A stretch of 64,000 nt of DNA. Origin: Selenomonas sp. TAMA-11512. GTDB lineage: Bacteria > Bacillota > Negativicutes > Selenomonadales > Selenomonadaceae. Shown in pieces: positions 47,801 through 55,415 of this stretch (positions are counted from its first letter, which is position 1; every line of letters starts with the position of its first letter). The stretch is from positions 1,488,001 to 1,552,000 of the forward strand of contig NZ_AP029018.1 in NCBI RefSeq assembly GCF_037076525.1, given 5' to 3'. The translations under genes and the position numbers were made by a program. Below the pieces are notes generated by a model, which was not told the DNA's origin, did no database searches, and was given only the letters and a program-made list of their open reading frames with translations.

Positions 47801-48237
47801 ACAGCGTCAATCGCCTTCTCAAAGTTCTCTTCATTGAATCCGCAGCTGCAGAATTCATCCAGCATTTCTTCCAGAGATTCAGCAAACCCTCGCTGTTTTG
47901 CCGCTTTTTGAAAGACCTGCAGCGCATCACCTTTCTCTTCCAGAATCTGCTTTAAAAAAATTCGACGACCTATGGCTGAGACCTGCGGTCGATTCGCTCC
48001 CCCGGTATCCTGCAGGACATGCTGTGAAAGGCGCCGAAATCCGGACACAATAAGTCGGAAATAGCCGCCGTTCTTCGCCTTCTCCGCAAGACGCTGTTCC
48101 AGTTTGTACGTTTCATGCTCCGGTACTAAATAAAGCAGTGTATCGCCAAGCGGATCTTTCGCTATTCGCTGACACATCGTCTCCAGACACAGCTCTGTCT
48201 TTCCGCTTCCGGCTCTTCCCAGGATAAACTCTATCAT
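44818..48237 (-). CDS. addB: ATP-dependent helicase/deoxyribonuclease subunit B
   Basis: A 1139-residue partner of AddA. Walker A is GRAGSGKTELC (residues 7-17), and the inactive helicase fold follows. The C-terminal nuclease has FMIIDYKTGQ (about 950). The Fe-S cluster cysteines are visible: CPFRHFARYGLDLKERQ near 790 and CAHCSYQVLCGFD near the C-terminus (C-x2-C-x5-C), which staples the nuclease domain. It precedes addA, the usual Bacillus order. A minus-strand TATAAT lies about 55 bases upstream (48297-48292); TTGACA is 23 bases away from it, so promoter strength is doubtful. Confidence 0.97.
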   Translation of the reverse strand: MIEFILGRAGSGKTELCLETMCQRIAKDPLGDTLLYLVPEHETYKLEQRLAEKAKNGGYFRLIVSGFRRLSQHVLQDTGGANRPQVSAIGRRIFLKQILEEKGDALQVFQKAAKQRGFAESLEEMLDEFCSCGFNEENFEKAIDAVQDDYLKQKLADFALLYRCFREKMQGHFDDSTDLFELLIKQIPKSELLKNVEIWVDGFIFFNPMERRVLAALCKRAKAVHIALTLDPNDLPEDREAGLFFRQWRTLQSLEKLAQELQIPAKKTVCKSIRRFTAPALRAVEEQLYSVRTKASDTTGVQIFETATRRLELETVAADILRLVRENGFRYQDIAILVRDDAVYAALPFILEDYSIPFYEDKKRAVVHHPLSELIRSSFEVIQRWPYEAVFRALKTDFFPLTREQIDRLENYAITFGIRGKRWTMEEPWYWKTRYSLDDEDTLEETSSDERLTEVNYLRRKVVKPLAELQEGMQKAKTVRERTHALYQYICSLKVPEILSGWAETAEKEGKLAEAREHRQMWNKVMELFDQLVETAGDEEISCRMYLEILEDGLDGLMISMIPPGIDYVTVAPFDQHSIENARAVYILGVNEGIMPRRMHEKGLLTDADRLHLSEAGFELPTGAAEASLGERFAVYDAFTAGREYTAFSYALADSEGGALLPSSLIHRIRKLLPGVSFLSLQLDVAERQDVLRVAEGRQAISAFASALRGCREARVLDPVWKAVYNWGLASDRRSLLEQVLKGFFSRGDASALLPETASALYTKNGKLGGSVTRFEAFQACPFRHFARYGLDLKERQERTFQAPDLGVLLHGVLKSFGEELAMTGRSWGELSDAEGAELSARLTRELAPKLQNELLLSTAQYQHLLTRIEILAERAVLRLISFDRVSKFHPTAFEQSFGMGIHGLPPLSYRLEAGYRLEIRGQIDRVDRSEDGRYFMIIDYKTGQAYINLLEVYYGLKLQLLTYLLVEWSYLKREEGEILPAAMLYCFLKNPLITNPYRLSDGEVEKKLMQELRMPGWVTADEEVIRSIDPDQKYIRVALKVHGGIDARSAPSIRTTEQFAMLLDYTENLLQRIGNRILSGEVKAEPYRLKGKTPCAHCSYQVLCGFDPILPGMQYKECVSLTDQEIMTSLKEKKKVSQ

Positions 48238-48333
48238 GCCGTCACCTCATATATGACAACCGTTCAATATCATCCGAAAATCTACAAATATATTATAATC
48301 AAACCAAATTTTTCCTCTTTTGTCAAAAAGTTA

Positions 48334-48362
48334 TTGCGCGAAAAGCTTATTCACGATAGACT
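48334..48362 (+). promoter_or_regulatory. Sigma-70 type promoter for the flavodiiron gene
   Basis: -35 TTGCGC (48334-48339), 17-base spacer, -10 TAGACT (48357-48362), 50 bases upstream of the start codon. Confidence 0.6.
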
Positions 48363-48411
48363 GTATCTATGGTTTATCATATTTTCTATTTACAAGAAAG
48401 GCGGTACCCGT

Positions 48412-49581
48412 ATGCAAGCAGAAAAAATACGTGACAATATCTATTGGGTCGGCGCAGTTGACTGGTCCATGCGCAATTTCCACGGCTACGAGACACGCCG
48501 AGGATCGACTTACAACGCATACCTGATCCTTGATGAAAAAGTAACGCTCATCGATACGGTGAAGCATGCCTTTACTGCAGAGCTGATCGACCGGATTCAC
48601 TCTGTGATTGATCCGTCCAAAATCGATATCATCGTCTCTAATCATGTCGAGCCGGATCATTCAGGCGCTCTTCTTGATCTCCATGCGCTTGCCCCGCAGG
48701 CAATTATCTATACAAGTGATCCCAACGGTCTCAAAGGACTCAAAGGGCGTTATGGAGAGCTTCCCTATCAGCCGGTTAAATCGGGTGATTCGATATCCCT
48801 CGGCAAGCGCACACTCTCCTTTATCCCCACACCTCTGCTTCACTGGCCGGACAGTATGGTCACGTACTGCCCCGAGGAAAAAATCCTTTTCTCCAATGAC
48901 GCCTTTGGGCAGCACTATGCTTCAAGCAAGCATTTCGATGATGAAAACGACTTCTACATCGTCATGGAAGAAGCAAAAAAATACTACGCAAATATCCTGA
49001 TGCTCTATGGCCGTCAAGCACAAACGGCGCTCAAGGCACTCGCCTCCATCGATATAGATCTCATCGCCACAGGGCATGGAATCATATGGAGATCGAATAT
49101 CAAAGAGATCTTCGATGCCTATCAGCTTTGGAGTACAAATACGCTGGAGGATCGTGCCGTTGTTGTCTTCGATTCCATGTGGCATTCAACGGAAGCGATG
49201 GCGAAAGAGATTGCGGAGACCTTCACTGAAGCAGGAATTCCGGCAGCGTTCCACGACTTAAAAGGGGATCATATCTCCGATATCATCACGGAAATCTTAA
49301 CCAGCCGTTATATCGCTGTAGGCTCTCCGACAATCAACAACCAGATGCTGCCCACAGTTGCCGCTTTCCTCTGTTACCTGAAGGGTCTCACTGCCAAAGA
49401 GCACAAAGCCTTTGCATTTGGCTCCTATGGTTGGGGCGGACAGAGCATTGCGCAAATCGAGGAAGAACTAAAGGCCTCGGGCTGCGAAATCATTTTGGAC
49501 AAACAGCGTATTCTGAACGTTCCGTCCGAAGACAATCTTGCCGCACTGCGCAAGGCCGTTCACGAGGCTGTAAAGGGGTAA
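48412..49581 (+). CDS. FprA-family A-type flavodiiron protein
   Basis: A 389-residue oxygen/nitric oxide reductase for anaerobes. The N-terminal metallo-beta-lactamase-like domain carries the di-iron motif NHVEPDHSG (H78, E80, D82, H83), and the C-terminal flavodoxin domain starts VVFDSMWHSTEAMAKEI. No rubredoxin domain is fused. The ATG at 48412 has GAAAGGCGG before it; the frame is open farther upstream but homology begins at QAEKIRDNIYWVG. The stop shares TAATG with the next gene. With cytochrome bd it gives two oxygen-removing routes. Confidence 0.93.
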   Translation: MQAEKIRDNIYWVGAVDWSMRNFHGYETRRGSTYNAYLILDEKVTLIDTVKHAFTAELIDRIHSVIDPSKIDIIVSNHVEPDHSGALLDLHALAPQAIIYTSDPNGLKGLKGRYGELPYQPVKSGDSISLGKRTLSFIPTPLLHWPDSMVTYCPEEKILFSNDAFGQHYASSKHFDDENDFYIVMEEAKKYYANILMLYGRQAQTALKALASIDIDLIATGHGIIWRSNIKEIFDAYQLWSTNTLEDRAVVVFDSMWHSTEAMAKEIAETFTEAGIPAAFHDLKGDHISDIITEILTSRYIAVGSPTINNQMLPTVAAFLCYLKGLTAKEHKAFAFGSYGWGGQSIAQIEEELKASGCEIILDKQRILNVPSEDNLAALRKAVHEAVKG

Positions 49582-50498
49582 TGCCGCAAGAAGATCGCCA
49601 TAAGCAATCGAAGACAGTGCGTCGAACCATGCACGTCAGGGACATGGATGCACCAATCCCGCTGAAGGAATACCTGATGATGTACTGCGGTTTTTCTCGA
49701 AGCCAATGGAAAGCGGTAAAAAAGGTGGAAATCTTTTACTTAAACGGATGTGACTCCATTGCATCGCGTACTATGGTTTCAAACGGTGATGTCATTTCTT
49801 GGGATGTATCCGCTCCTCGCTTTATTCCCGCCGATATGCCTCTGACAATTTATTACGAAGATGACGCCCTTGTTGTTCTTGAAAAGCCTGCGGGAATTGT
49901 CGTCCATCCGACGAGCGGTGATCATACGCGCACCATTGCAAATGCACTCGCCGCGCACTGGCTGAAACAGGGCGATGAAGCAGCATTTCACCCGGTACAT
50001 CGTTTGGATCGATATACAAGCGGACTTCTGCTTGTGGCAAAGCATCCGGAAACACAGCATCTCCTGCAGCAGGCCGGAAAAAGCAGCTTCCAGCGTCAAT
50101 ATGCAGCCATCTGTGAAGGCATTTTACTGGGCGAGGGCGTATTTGATGCCCCCATCGGCAGAAAGGACGGCAGCATCATCGAGCGAGAGGTGCGTCCCGA
50201 CGGAAAAGCCGCCAGGACACACTATACGGCGCTTGCGCACGAAAACGGATGCACGCTCCTTCGCCTCCGGCTTGAAACGGGCAGAACACACCAGATTCGT
50301 GTTCATCTTTCCCATGCGGGTCATCCGCTTCTCGGCGACAGTCTGTATGGAGGTACTTCGTCTATCCTTACGCGCCAGGCACTTCATGCATACCGGCTTG
50401 CCTTTACGCATCCGCATACAGGAAAACGCCTCTCCTTTTGCTCACCGCTCCCTTCCGATATGCGAGCCCTTTTTGACACTTTCGATACAGATATTTAA
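49581..50498 (+). CDS. RluA/RluD-family pseudouridine synthase
   Basis: A 305-residue RNA modification enzyme. An N-terminal S4-like segment (about 25-80, LKEYLMMYCGFSRSQWKAVKK) precedes the catalytic core. The active-site motif HPVHRLDRYTSGLLLVAK (about 135-152) contains the catalytic Asp. YYEDDALVVLEKPAGIVVHPT and GRTHQIRVHLSHAGHPLLGDSLYGG complete the family pattern. It starts at ATG 49581 overlapping the flavodiiron stop (TAATG, AAGGGG before it), so the two are coupled, which need not imply a shared function. The target base (rRNA or tRNA) is not evident. Confidence 0.9.
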   Translation: MPQEDRHKQSKTVRRTMHVRDMDAPIPLKEYLMMYCGFSRSQWKAVKKVEIFYLNGCDSIASRTMVSNGDVISWDVSAPRFIPADMPLTIYYEDDALVVLEKPAGIVVHPTSGDHTRTIANALAAHWLKQGDEAAFHPVHRLDRYTSGLLLVAKHPETQHLLQQAGKSSFQRQYAAICEGILLGEGVFDAPIGRKDGSIIEREVRPDGKAARTHYTALAHENGCTLLRLRLETGRTHQIRVHLSHAGHPLLGDSLYGGTSSILTRQALHAYRLAFTHPHTGKRLSFCSPLPSDMRALFDTFDTDI

Positions 50499-50542
50499 AA
50501 CGAGGGAATGCTGCCCGAAATTGCGCAGCATTCCCTCGTTTT
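50497..50542. terminator. Bidirectional terminator between the pseudouridine synthase and copA
   Basis: An 18-bp perfect stem (50497-50514 against 50525-50542), A-rich before and T-rich after, separating two convergent genes. Confidence 0.85.
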
Positions 50543-50558
50543 GCACTTCATAATATAA

Positions 50559-50768
50559 TCATTCGATGCTCGTCACTTCATATCCGGCTTCCACGATTGC
50601 CTCTTTGAGTGCCGCATCCTTAACACGGTCATCCACAGTCACAACCGCGTGATTGTTTTCAAGACTTACCTCAACGGATTCCACCCCGGCAACGCCGTTG
50701 AGCGCCTTTTTTACATGCTTGACACAATTTTGGCACATCATACCTTCGATCGAGATTGTCTTTTTCAT
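50559..50768 (-). CDS. Possible free CopZ-like chaperone from an internal start within copA
   Basis: The last 69 codons of copA begin [15 protein letters not shown], exactly like a stand-alone CopZ (about 68 residues, MxCxxC copper site). Directly before this ATG, on the minus strand, is AAGGAG (50785-50780), 11 bases upstream. This could allow internal initiation and release of a soluble chaperone as well as the fused domain. E. coli makes a free chaperone from copA by frameshifting; here the frame is the same. Production of the short form is inferred, not shown. Confidence 0.4.
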   Translation of the reverse strand: MKKTISIEGMMCQNCVKHVKKALNGVAGVESVEVSLENNHAVVTVDDRVKDAALKEAIVEAGYEVTSIE

Positions 50769-53159
50769 AATTTTCTCTGCTCCTTTTTCACTTTGTACTT
50801 CTTTTACATCTATTTGAGCCGATGCTGTCAAAAAGCCCGGCAGCTCAACAGGATCCTTCGTCCGCTTCGACCTTTGATTTGGGTCGTAGAGATTCAGCCG
50901 AAGCGCGTTTGTCACAACGCAGAAGCTGGACAACCCCATTGCCGCGGCTCCCACAACAGGACTCATCGTCCATCCGAAGAGGGGAATATAGACACCCGCT
51001 GCCAAAGGAATGCCGATGACATTATAGAAAAATGCCCAAAACAAGTTTTCCTTGATATTTTTGATGGTCTGTCTCGATAGACGTATCGCGGCAGCAATAT
51101 CCAACGGTGTCGACTTCATCAAGACGACGTCCGCCGCATCGACCGTCACTTCCGCTCCGGCACCTATAGCGATTCCAACATCTGCACGCGTCAACGCAGG
51201 CGCATCGTTGATCCCGTCGCCAATCATGGCAACCTTTCCGTACTCTTGCAGCTTTCGGATAATCTCGTCTTTATCTCCGGGCAATACATCAGCCGCAATT
51301 GCCGTGAGCCCGACCTCTCTTCCGACAGCTTCTGCGGTCTTCCGATTATCTCCCGTAAGCATGACCGGCTGCAGCCCCATCTCCCGAAGCATTTCTATCG
51401 CCGTCTTGCTGTCCGCTTTCACTTGATCGGCGACGGCAATGACACCGATGATATGATATTCTTCCGACTGCTTCACGGCAAAGAACATAGGCGTCTTTCC
51501 GGCTGCAGAAAGAGCGTCTGCCGTCCCGCGGACAGCGGATGTATCCGCCCCCATCTCCTGCATGAGCCGCAGATTCCCCGCAATGGTTTCATATACCGTT
51601 CCTGCCGCAGAAACCTGACCGGAAACACCGTGCCCCGGCAGCGCACGGAAATTTTCTGCAGCCGTAACAGGCCCGTGCAAATCAGCTGCTTCACGAATCG
51701 CGACTGCCAACGGATGCTCGCTTCGGGCTTCTATAGAGCCTGCAAAAGAAAGCAGCTCCCGCTCCGTCTGCCCGTCCAATGGTATCACGTCGGTGACCTG
51801 CGGCTTTCCTTCTGTAATCGTACCTGTTTTATCCAGCACGACAAAGTCAACTTTTCCGGCATTTTCAAGAGCGCCGGCTGTTTTGAATAAAATTCCCTGC
51901 TTGGCTCCCCGACCGGATCCCACCATGATCGCAACGGGCGTTGCAAGCCCTAAAGCACACGGGCAGCTGATGACCAGCACACTGATCGCTCTTGCCAATG
52001 CAAAGCTCGTACTCGCTCCGGAGAGCAGCCAGGCAGCACCTGTCACGACAGCTATGCCTATAACTACGGGGACAAAGATTCCGGCGACACGATCTGCCGT
52101 ACGGGAAATCTCCGCTTTTGAACCCGCCGCATCCTCGACCATTTTAACGATTTGATGCAGGGTCGTATCACTTCCGACACGTGTAGCTTCCACCGTCAAT
52201 GCACCGTTTTGGTTGATGGTCGCCGCACTGACAAAATCCCCCTTCGCCTTATCTACAGGGACACTCTCACCTGTAAGCGCAGATTCATTGACCGCACTTT
52301 CACCGGACAGGACTCGACCGTCGACGGGAAAACTTTCTCCCGGACGCACGATGAATGTATCGCCTACGACAACTTCACACACATCCACAGTGATTTCTTC
52401 ACCGTTTCGAACGACATGCGCTCTCTTTGGAGATAAGTCTAACAGCGCACGAATGGCGTTCGTCGTTTTCCCTTTACTTCTTGCCTCAAGATACTTTCCC
52501 ACCGTGATGAGCGTGAGTATCATTCCGCTTGTTTCAAAATAAAGATCGCCGCTGCGGCTTGTCATTCGAGCAAGATCGCCAAGTCCTGCGGCTTCCATCA
52601 TCTCGAAGCAAACGGCCGTACTGTATACAAAACCGGCGCCGGCACCCAGTGCAACCAATGTATCCATATTCACTCCACCCGAAAAGGCGTTTTTGAATCC
52701 GGATACAAAGAATTTCTGATTGATGATCATGATAATGACCACTAAAAGCAATTCGTAAAGTGCCGCGATCATCGGATTGGAAAATACAGCTGGAAGCGTC
52801 CACCCGCCCAGACCGGACATCGATACATACAGCAGCGGCACGAGGAACACCACTGATGCAATTAACCTTTTCCTGATGACAGGGGATTCCTTATCCTCTA
52901 ATGCCGCGCGGTCATTTACTGCATCATATTTTGCGGACGCGTTCTCATTATTCGCCAGCGATGATCCATAGCCCGCCTTTTCAACCGCCTCTGTGATCAT
53001 GCTGCTGTTCGTACGTTTGTCATAAGAGACAAGCATCGAATTTGTCAATAGATTGACAGCGACCATATTCACGCCGGGCACAGCCCTGACTGCTTTTTCA
53101 ACGCGTGCAACACAAGCAGCACACGACATCCCTGTTACATTATATTTTTCGTTATCCAT
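50559..53159 (-). CDS. copA: Copper-exporting P1B-type ATPase CopA with a C-terminal CopZ-like domain
   Basis: An 866-residue Cu(I) exporter of the cytoplasmic membrane. The N-terminal metal-binding domain has GMSCAAC (10-16). The pump motifs are complete: TGES (296-299), CPC (399-401), DKTGT (443-447), SEHP (480-483) and GDGIND (647-652). After the last helices comes a linker and a second metal-binding domain from residue 798 with GMMCQNC. That tail is the size of a free copper chaperone CopZ, and its own Met has a binding site (see 50559-50768). It lies 163 bases after csoR in a copper-responsive operon. Confidence 0.97.
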   Translation of the reverse strand: MDNEKYNVTGMSCAACVARVEKAVRAVPGVNMVAVNLLTNSMLVSYDKRTNSSMITEAVEKAGYGSSLANNENASAKYDAVNDRAALEDKESPVIRKRLIASVVFLVPLLYVSMSGLGGWTLPAVFSNPMIAALYELLLVVIIMIINQKFFVSGFKNAFSGGVNMDTLVALGAGAGFVYSTAVCFEMMEAAGLGDLARMTSRSGDLYFETSGMILTLITVGKYLEARSKGKTTNAIRALLDLSPKRAHVVRNGEEITVDVCEVVVGDTFIVRPGESFPVDGRVLSGESAVNESALTGESVPVDKAKGDFVSAATINQNGALTVEATRVGSDTTLHQIVKMVEDAAGSKAEISRTADRVAGIFVPVVIGIAVVTGAAWLLSGASTSFALARAISVLVISCPCALGLATPVAIMVGSGRGAKQGILFKTAGALENAGKVDFVVLDKTGTITEGKPQVTDVIPLDGQTERELLSFAGSIEARSEHPLAVAIREAADLHGPVTAAENFRALPGHGVSGQVSAAGTVYETIAGNLRLMQEMGADTSAVRGTADALSAAGKTPMFFAVKQSEEYHIIGVIAVADQVKADSKTAIEMLREMGLQPVMLTGDNRKTAEAVGREVGLTAIAADVLPGDKDEIIRKLQEYGKVAMIGDGINDAPALTRADVGIAIGAGAEVTVDAADVVLMKSTPLDIAAAIRLSRQTIKNIKENLFWAFFYNVIGIPLAAGVYIPLFGWTMSPVVGAAAMGLSSFCVVTNALRLNLYDPNQRSKRTKDPVELPGFLTASAQIDVKEVQSEKGAEKIMKKTISIEGMMCQNCVKHVKKALNGVAGVESVEVSLENNHAVVTVDDRVKDAALKEAIVEAGYEVTSIE

Positions 53160-53193
53160 ACATTCTCCTTCCCAAAAAAGGCTTTATTCGAAG

Positions 53194-53319
53194 TCACAAA
53201 ATAACCCTCACAGACATGCATCTCAAGGCTTTCCCCATCTTTTCACAAGAACAAATCCATGCCGCATTTGGCTGCTTGCTTTTCACAGTAAAGGCGGGCG
53301 CGGCGCCTTCTATTTCCAT
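53194..53319 (-). CDS. Tiny open frame between csoR and copA, uncertain
   Basis: A 41-codon frame whose ATG lies four bases after the csoR stop. The peptide includes WICSCEK and LRCM, so three Cys and some Met that could bind copper. There is no ribosome binding site other than possible coupling to csoR, and the region also contains a GC-rich hairpin (AAGGCG against CGCCTT) that could be an attenuator. It may be nothing but leader sequence. Confidence 0.2.
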   Translation of the reverse strand: MEIEGAAPAFTVKSKQPNAAWICSCEKMGKALRCMSVRVIL

Positions 53320-53322
53320 CTG

Positions 53323-53691
53323 TTACTTTAACTTCTTTATCAAATCCACCGTTTCCGCAATGATCTCCGTATGTCCCGCCTTAATCTCATCTGCAACACA
53401 TGATTCCAGGTGGCTCTCTAAAACAACATATCCGAAATTTTGCAGCGCACTTTCAACAGCAGAAACCTGTATCAATATATCCCCGCAATAACGTCCGTCA
53501 TCAATCATCTTTTTGATACCGTTCATCTGCCCGATGATACGGTTTAATCGATTCTGTAACGACTTGATTTGCACCGCTCCGCGAGACTTGTTTCTGTAGC
53601 GGACTTCACACAGGGGACATTCTCTTCGGTCCGCAGACAGTAGCGTGCGCTCGTTTTCTCTATCAAGGGCTTTGTTTTCTTTTGTATTCAT
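53323..53691 (-). CDS. csoR: Copper-sensing transcriptional repressor CsoR
   Basis: A 122-residue all-helical repressor that leaves DNA when it binds Cu(I). The three Cu ligands of the family are in place: C69 (GRYCGDI), H94 and C98 (ESHLESC). QNRLNRIIGQMNGIKKMI is the DNA-binding helix. The N-terminal extension has CPLC (C25, C28), not part of the usual Cu site. GGAGG lies six bases before the ATG. It sits behind a promoter that contains its likely operator, followed by copA on the same strand. Confidence 0.95.
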   Translation of the reverse strand: MNTKENKALDRENERTLLSADRRECPLCEVRYRNKSRGAVQIKSLQNRLNRIIGQMNGIKKMIDDGRYCGDILIQVSAVESALQNFGYVVLESHLESCVADEIKAGHTEIIAETVDLIKKLK

Positions 53692-53704
53692 CTCCTACCT
53701 CCAA

Positions 53705-53721
53705 ATACCCCATAGGGGTAT
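53705..53721 (-). promoter_or_regulatory. CsoR operator 1
   Basis: ATACCCC-ATA-GGGGTAT, a perfect 7-bp inverted repeat typical of CsoR sites. It lies just downstream of the predicted transcription start, between the promoter and csoR. Confidence 0.8.
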
Positions 53722-53731
53722 TATATGGACA

Positions 53732-53760
53732 AGAATATACCTCTGTGGGGTATTTGTCAA
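53732..53760 (-). promoter_or_regulatory. csoR-copA promoter
   Basis: On the minus strand -35 TTGACA (53760-53755), 17-base spacer, -10 TATTCT (53737-53732). The spacer is almost filled by the second operator, so bound CsoR would block RNA polymerase directly. Confidence 0.85.
53737..53753 (-). promoter_or_regulatory. CsoR operator 2, inside the promoter spacer
   Basis: ATACCTC-TGT-GGGGTAT, one mismatch from a perfect inverted repeat, in the same form as operator 1. The centres of the two sites are 32 bases apart (about three helical turns). Confidence 0.8.
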
Positions 53761-53774
53761 GTTCCTGCATAAAA

Positions 53775-53807
53775 AATATCCACGAGAAGCACTCACTCAT
53801 GGATACT
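53775..53807 (-). terminator. Terminator after the adenosyltransferase gene
   Basis: On the minus strand AGTATCCA-T-GAG pairs with CTC-G-TGGATATT (two G-T pairs), followed by TTTT. It lies just past the stop at 53824. Confidence 0.65.
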
Positions 53808-53823
53808 TTTTATATGCTCTTTT

Positions 53824-54318
53824 TTATTGCTCCTCTAAACGCATCAACAGGAAACAATAGTCCGACAGGCGGTTAAGATATCTTCGGTTGCTGGTATGTA
53901 CCGCCTCTTTCTCCGCGAGGTCGAGTACACGTCTCTCTGCCTTTCGAAGTATTGTTCTTGCAAGATCAAGCATCGCGCCGCAGGGACTGTCTCCCGGAAT
54001 TAGGAATGCGGTCAGCTTCGGCAGCCGATTTTCCAGTTCTTGAATATCCTTTTCGATTGACTGTACCTCGGCATCATCGACCATGGCAGGCTTATTCAGG
54101 CTGGCTAAATCCGCCATCAGAAGTGACAGTGATTTTTGCAGGGATAGAATTTTTTCCTTGACCTCATCCTTCTTCGAAAAAGCTCTTGCCATCGCGAGAG
54201 CGGAGCCGGCTTCATCAACGGTTCCGTAAGCTTCAACCCGCAGGCTGTTCTTCCCTACCCGTTCTCCCGTGTATAGGCTTGTCTCGCCTCCATCACCGGT
54301 TTTTGTTGTGATACTCAT
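53824..54318 (-). CDS. PduO-type cob(I)yrinic acid a,c-diamide / cob(I)alamin adenosyltransferase
   Basis: A 164-residue trimeric helical enzyme transferring the 5'-deoxyadenosyl group of ATP to cobalt to make adenosylcobalamin. The N-terminus TKTGDGGETSLYTGERVGKNSLRVEAYGTVDEAG is diagnostic. The later ARTILRKAERRVLDLAEKE and NRRYLNRLSDYCFLLMR hold the conserved Arg and Asp of the nucleotide/cobalamin site. No other B12 genes are in the window. It follows ndk by 11 bases and is the last gene of the unit starting at the carbonic anhydrase. Confidence 0.93.
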   Translation of the reverse strand: MSITTKTGDGGETSLYTGERVGKNSLRVEAYGTVDEAGSALAMARAFSKKDEVKEKILSLQKSLSLLMADLASLNKPAMVDDAEVQSIEKDIQELENRLPKLTAFLIPGDSPCGAMLDLARTILRKAERRVLDLAEKEAVHTSNRRYLNRLSDYCFLLMRLEEQ

Positions 54319-54329
54319 GACAGCGCACC

Positions 54330-54752
54330 TCAGTCAAAAATCTCTGCAGCAGAGAAAAACAGCGGTATCTCTCGAGCAGAAGATGCCGGGCTGTCTGAAG
54401 CGTGAACCGCATTTCGGCTGCCGCTGAAGGCGTACAGCTTACGAATGGTTCCCTCGTCCGCTTCTGCCGGATTTGTCTTTCCGTTGATTGCGCGCACCCG
54501 CGCAATCGCATCCTCCCCCTGCAATACCATTGCAACTAATGGGCCGCTCGTCATAAATCCGACTAAATCTTCATAATAGGGGCGCCCGATATGCTCTGCA
54601 TAATGTTTAGAAGCAAGCTCCCTCGTCATTTTCATCATGCGCACGGCAATCACCGTAAGGGATTCCGACTCGTAACGCTTGATGATATCCCCAATATGAT
54701 GTGCAGCCGTTGCGTCCGGCTTGATCAATACAAGTGTTGCTTCCTGTGCCAT
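54330..54752 (-). CDS. ndk: Nucleoside diphosphate kinase
   Basis: A 140-residue enzyme balancing NTP/dNTP pools with ATP. The N-terminus EATLVLIKPDA and the active-site segment NAVHASDS (phospho-histidine H117) are standard, as are GPLVAMVLQGEDAI and KTNPAEADEGTIRKLY. Length is as usual. It lies between a gamma-carbonic anhydrase (12-base gap) and the adenosyltransferase (11-base gap) on one transcript. Confidence 0.96.
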   Translation of the reverse strand: MAQEATLVLIKPDATAAHHIGDIIKRYESESLTVIAVRMMKMTRELASKHYAEHIGRPYYEDLVGFMTSGPLVAMVLQGEDAIARVRAINGKTNPAEADEGTIRKLYAFSGSRNAVHASDSPASSAREIPLFFSAAEIFD

Positions 54753-54764
54753 ACAGATGCCTCC

Positions 54765-55280
54765 TTATTCTGCGTCTTTATAGAAGTTGGCCAAATTGAA
54801 ATAGCGCTCCGCGGACTTATGCACGGCTTCCTTTTCATCGTCACGCAAGGCACGAATAATCTTGGAAGGATTGCCATAAATCATCTGATTACGAGGAATC
54901 TTTTTATGCTGTGTAACCATCGTACCCGCACCAACAATGACATTTTCGCCGATTTCCGTATATCCGAGTACAATGGACCCCATGCCGATAAGGCTGTTGT
55001 TCTTGATGTTTCCGCAGTGAATAATACAGTTATGACCGATGGTGACATAATCGCCGATAATGGTCGGCCGATCCCCCATGACATGGATCGTCGTATTATC
55101 CTGTATGTTCGTATACTTACCGACAACGATTGGCTGCAAATCCCCGCGCAAGACGGTATTAAACCATACACTGGAGCCCTCGCCTATCGTCACGTCTCCT
55201 ATGACGGCTGCATTCGGTGCAAGATACACACTCTCATGGATGGTCGGCATGATGCCCTTATAAGGCAGAATAATTGCCAT
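54765..55280 (-). CDS. Gamma-carbonic anhydrase family protein (YrdA/CaiE type)
   Basis: A 171-residue left-handed beta-helix protein built of hexapeptide repeats (VYLAPNAAVIGDVTIGEGSSVWFNTVLRGD, about 18-47). Candidate metal-binding His residues lie at TTIHV (about 70), VTIGHNCIIHC (about 85-94). This matches the family of zinc or cobalt gamma-carbonic anhydrases, many of whose short members lack measured activity. The C-terminal helix AERYFNLANFYKD packs the trimer. It heads the unit with ndk and the adenosyltransferase. Confidence 0.88.
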   Translation of the reverse strand: MAIILPYKGIMPTIHESVYLAPNAAVIGDVTIGEGSSVWFNTVLRGDLQPIVVGKYTNIQDNTTIHVMGDRPTIIGDYVTIGHNCIIHCGNIKNNSLIGMGSIVLGYTEIGENVIVGAGTMVTQHKKIPRNQMIYGNPSKIIRALRDDEKEAVHKSAERYFNLANFYKDAE

Positions 55281-55379
55281 AGTAATTCCTCCTAACCACG
55301 AAGTATATCATCATTATAAAACAGATTTATCTGAAAATCAAATACAGTCAAAAGAAAAGCCGTCTTCTACAAGCCCAAA

Positions 55380-55410
55380 AGAAGAGCCGTCTCCGAAAAA
55401 CGGCTCTTCT
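55380..55410 (-). terminator. Terminator after the secreted protein gene
   Basis: An 11-bp perfect stem (AGAAGAGCCGT against ACGGCTCTTCT) with a 9-base loop, then CTTTT-like T-rich sequence on the minus strand, within 6 bases of the stop at 55416. Confidence 0.7.
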
Positions 55411-55415
55411 CTCGT

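Noticed and set aside
48298-48326. TTGACA upstream of addB as a promoter with the TATAAT at 48297-48292
   Set aside because: The gap to the -10 is 23 bases, too long for a sigma-70 promoter; mentioned only as a possibility under addB.
53053-53331. Plus-strand open frames across the copA/csoR junction
   Set aside because: They run against copA and csoR and have no binding site; the intergenic part is explained by the copper operon leader.
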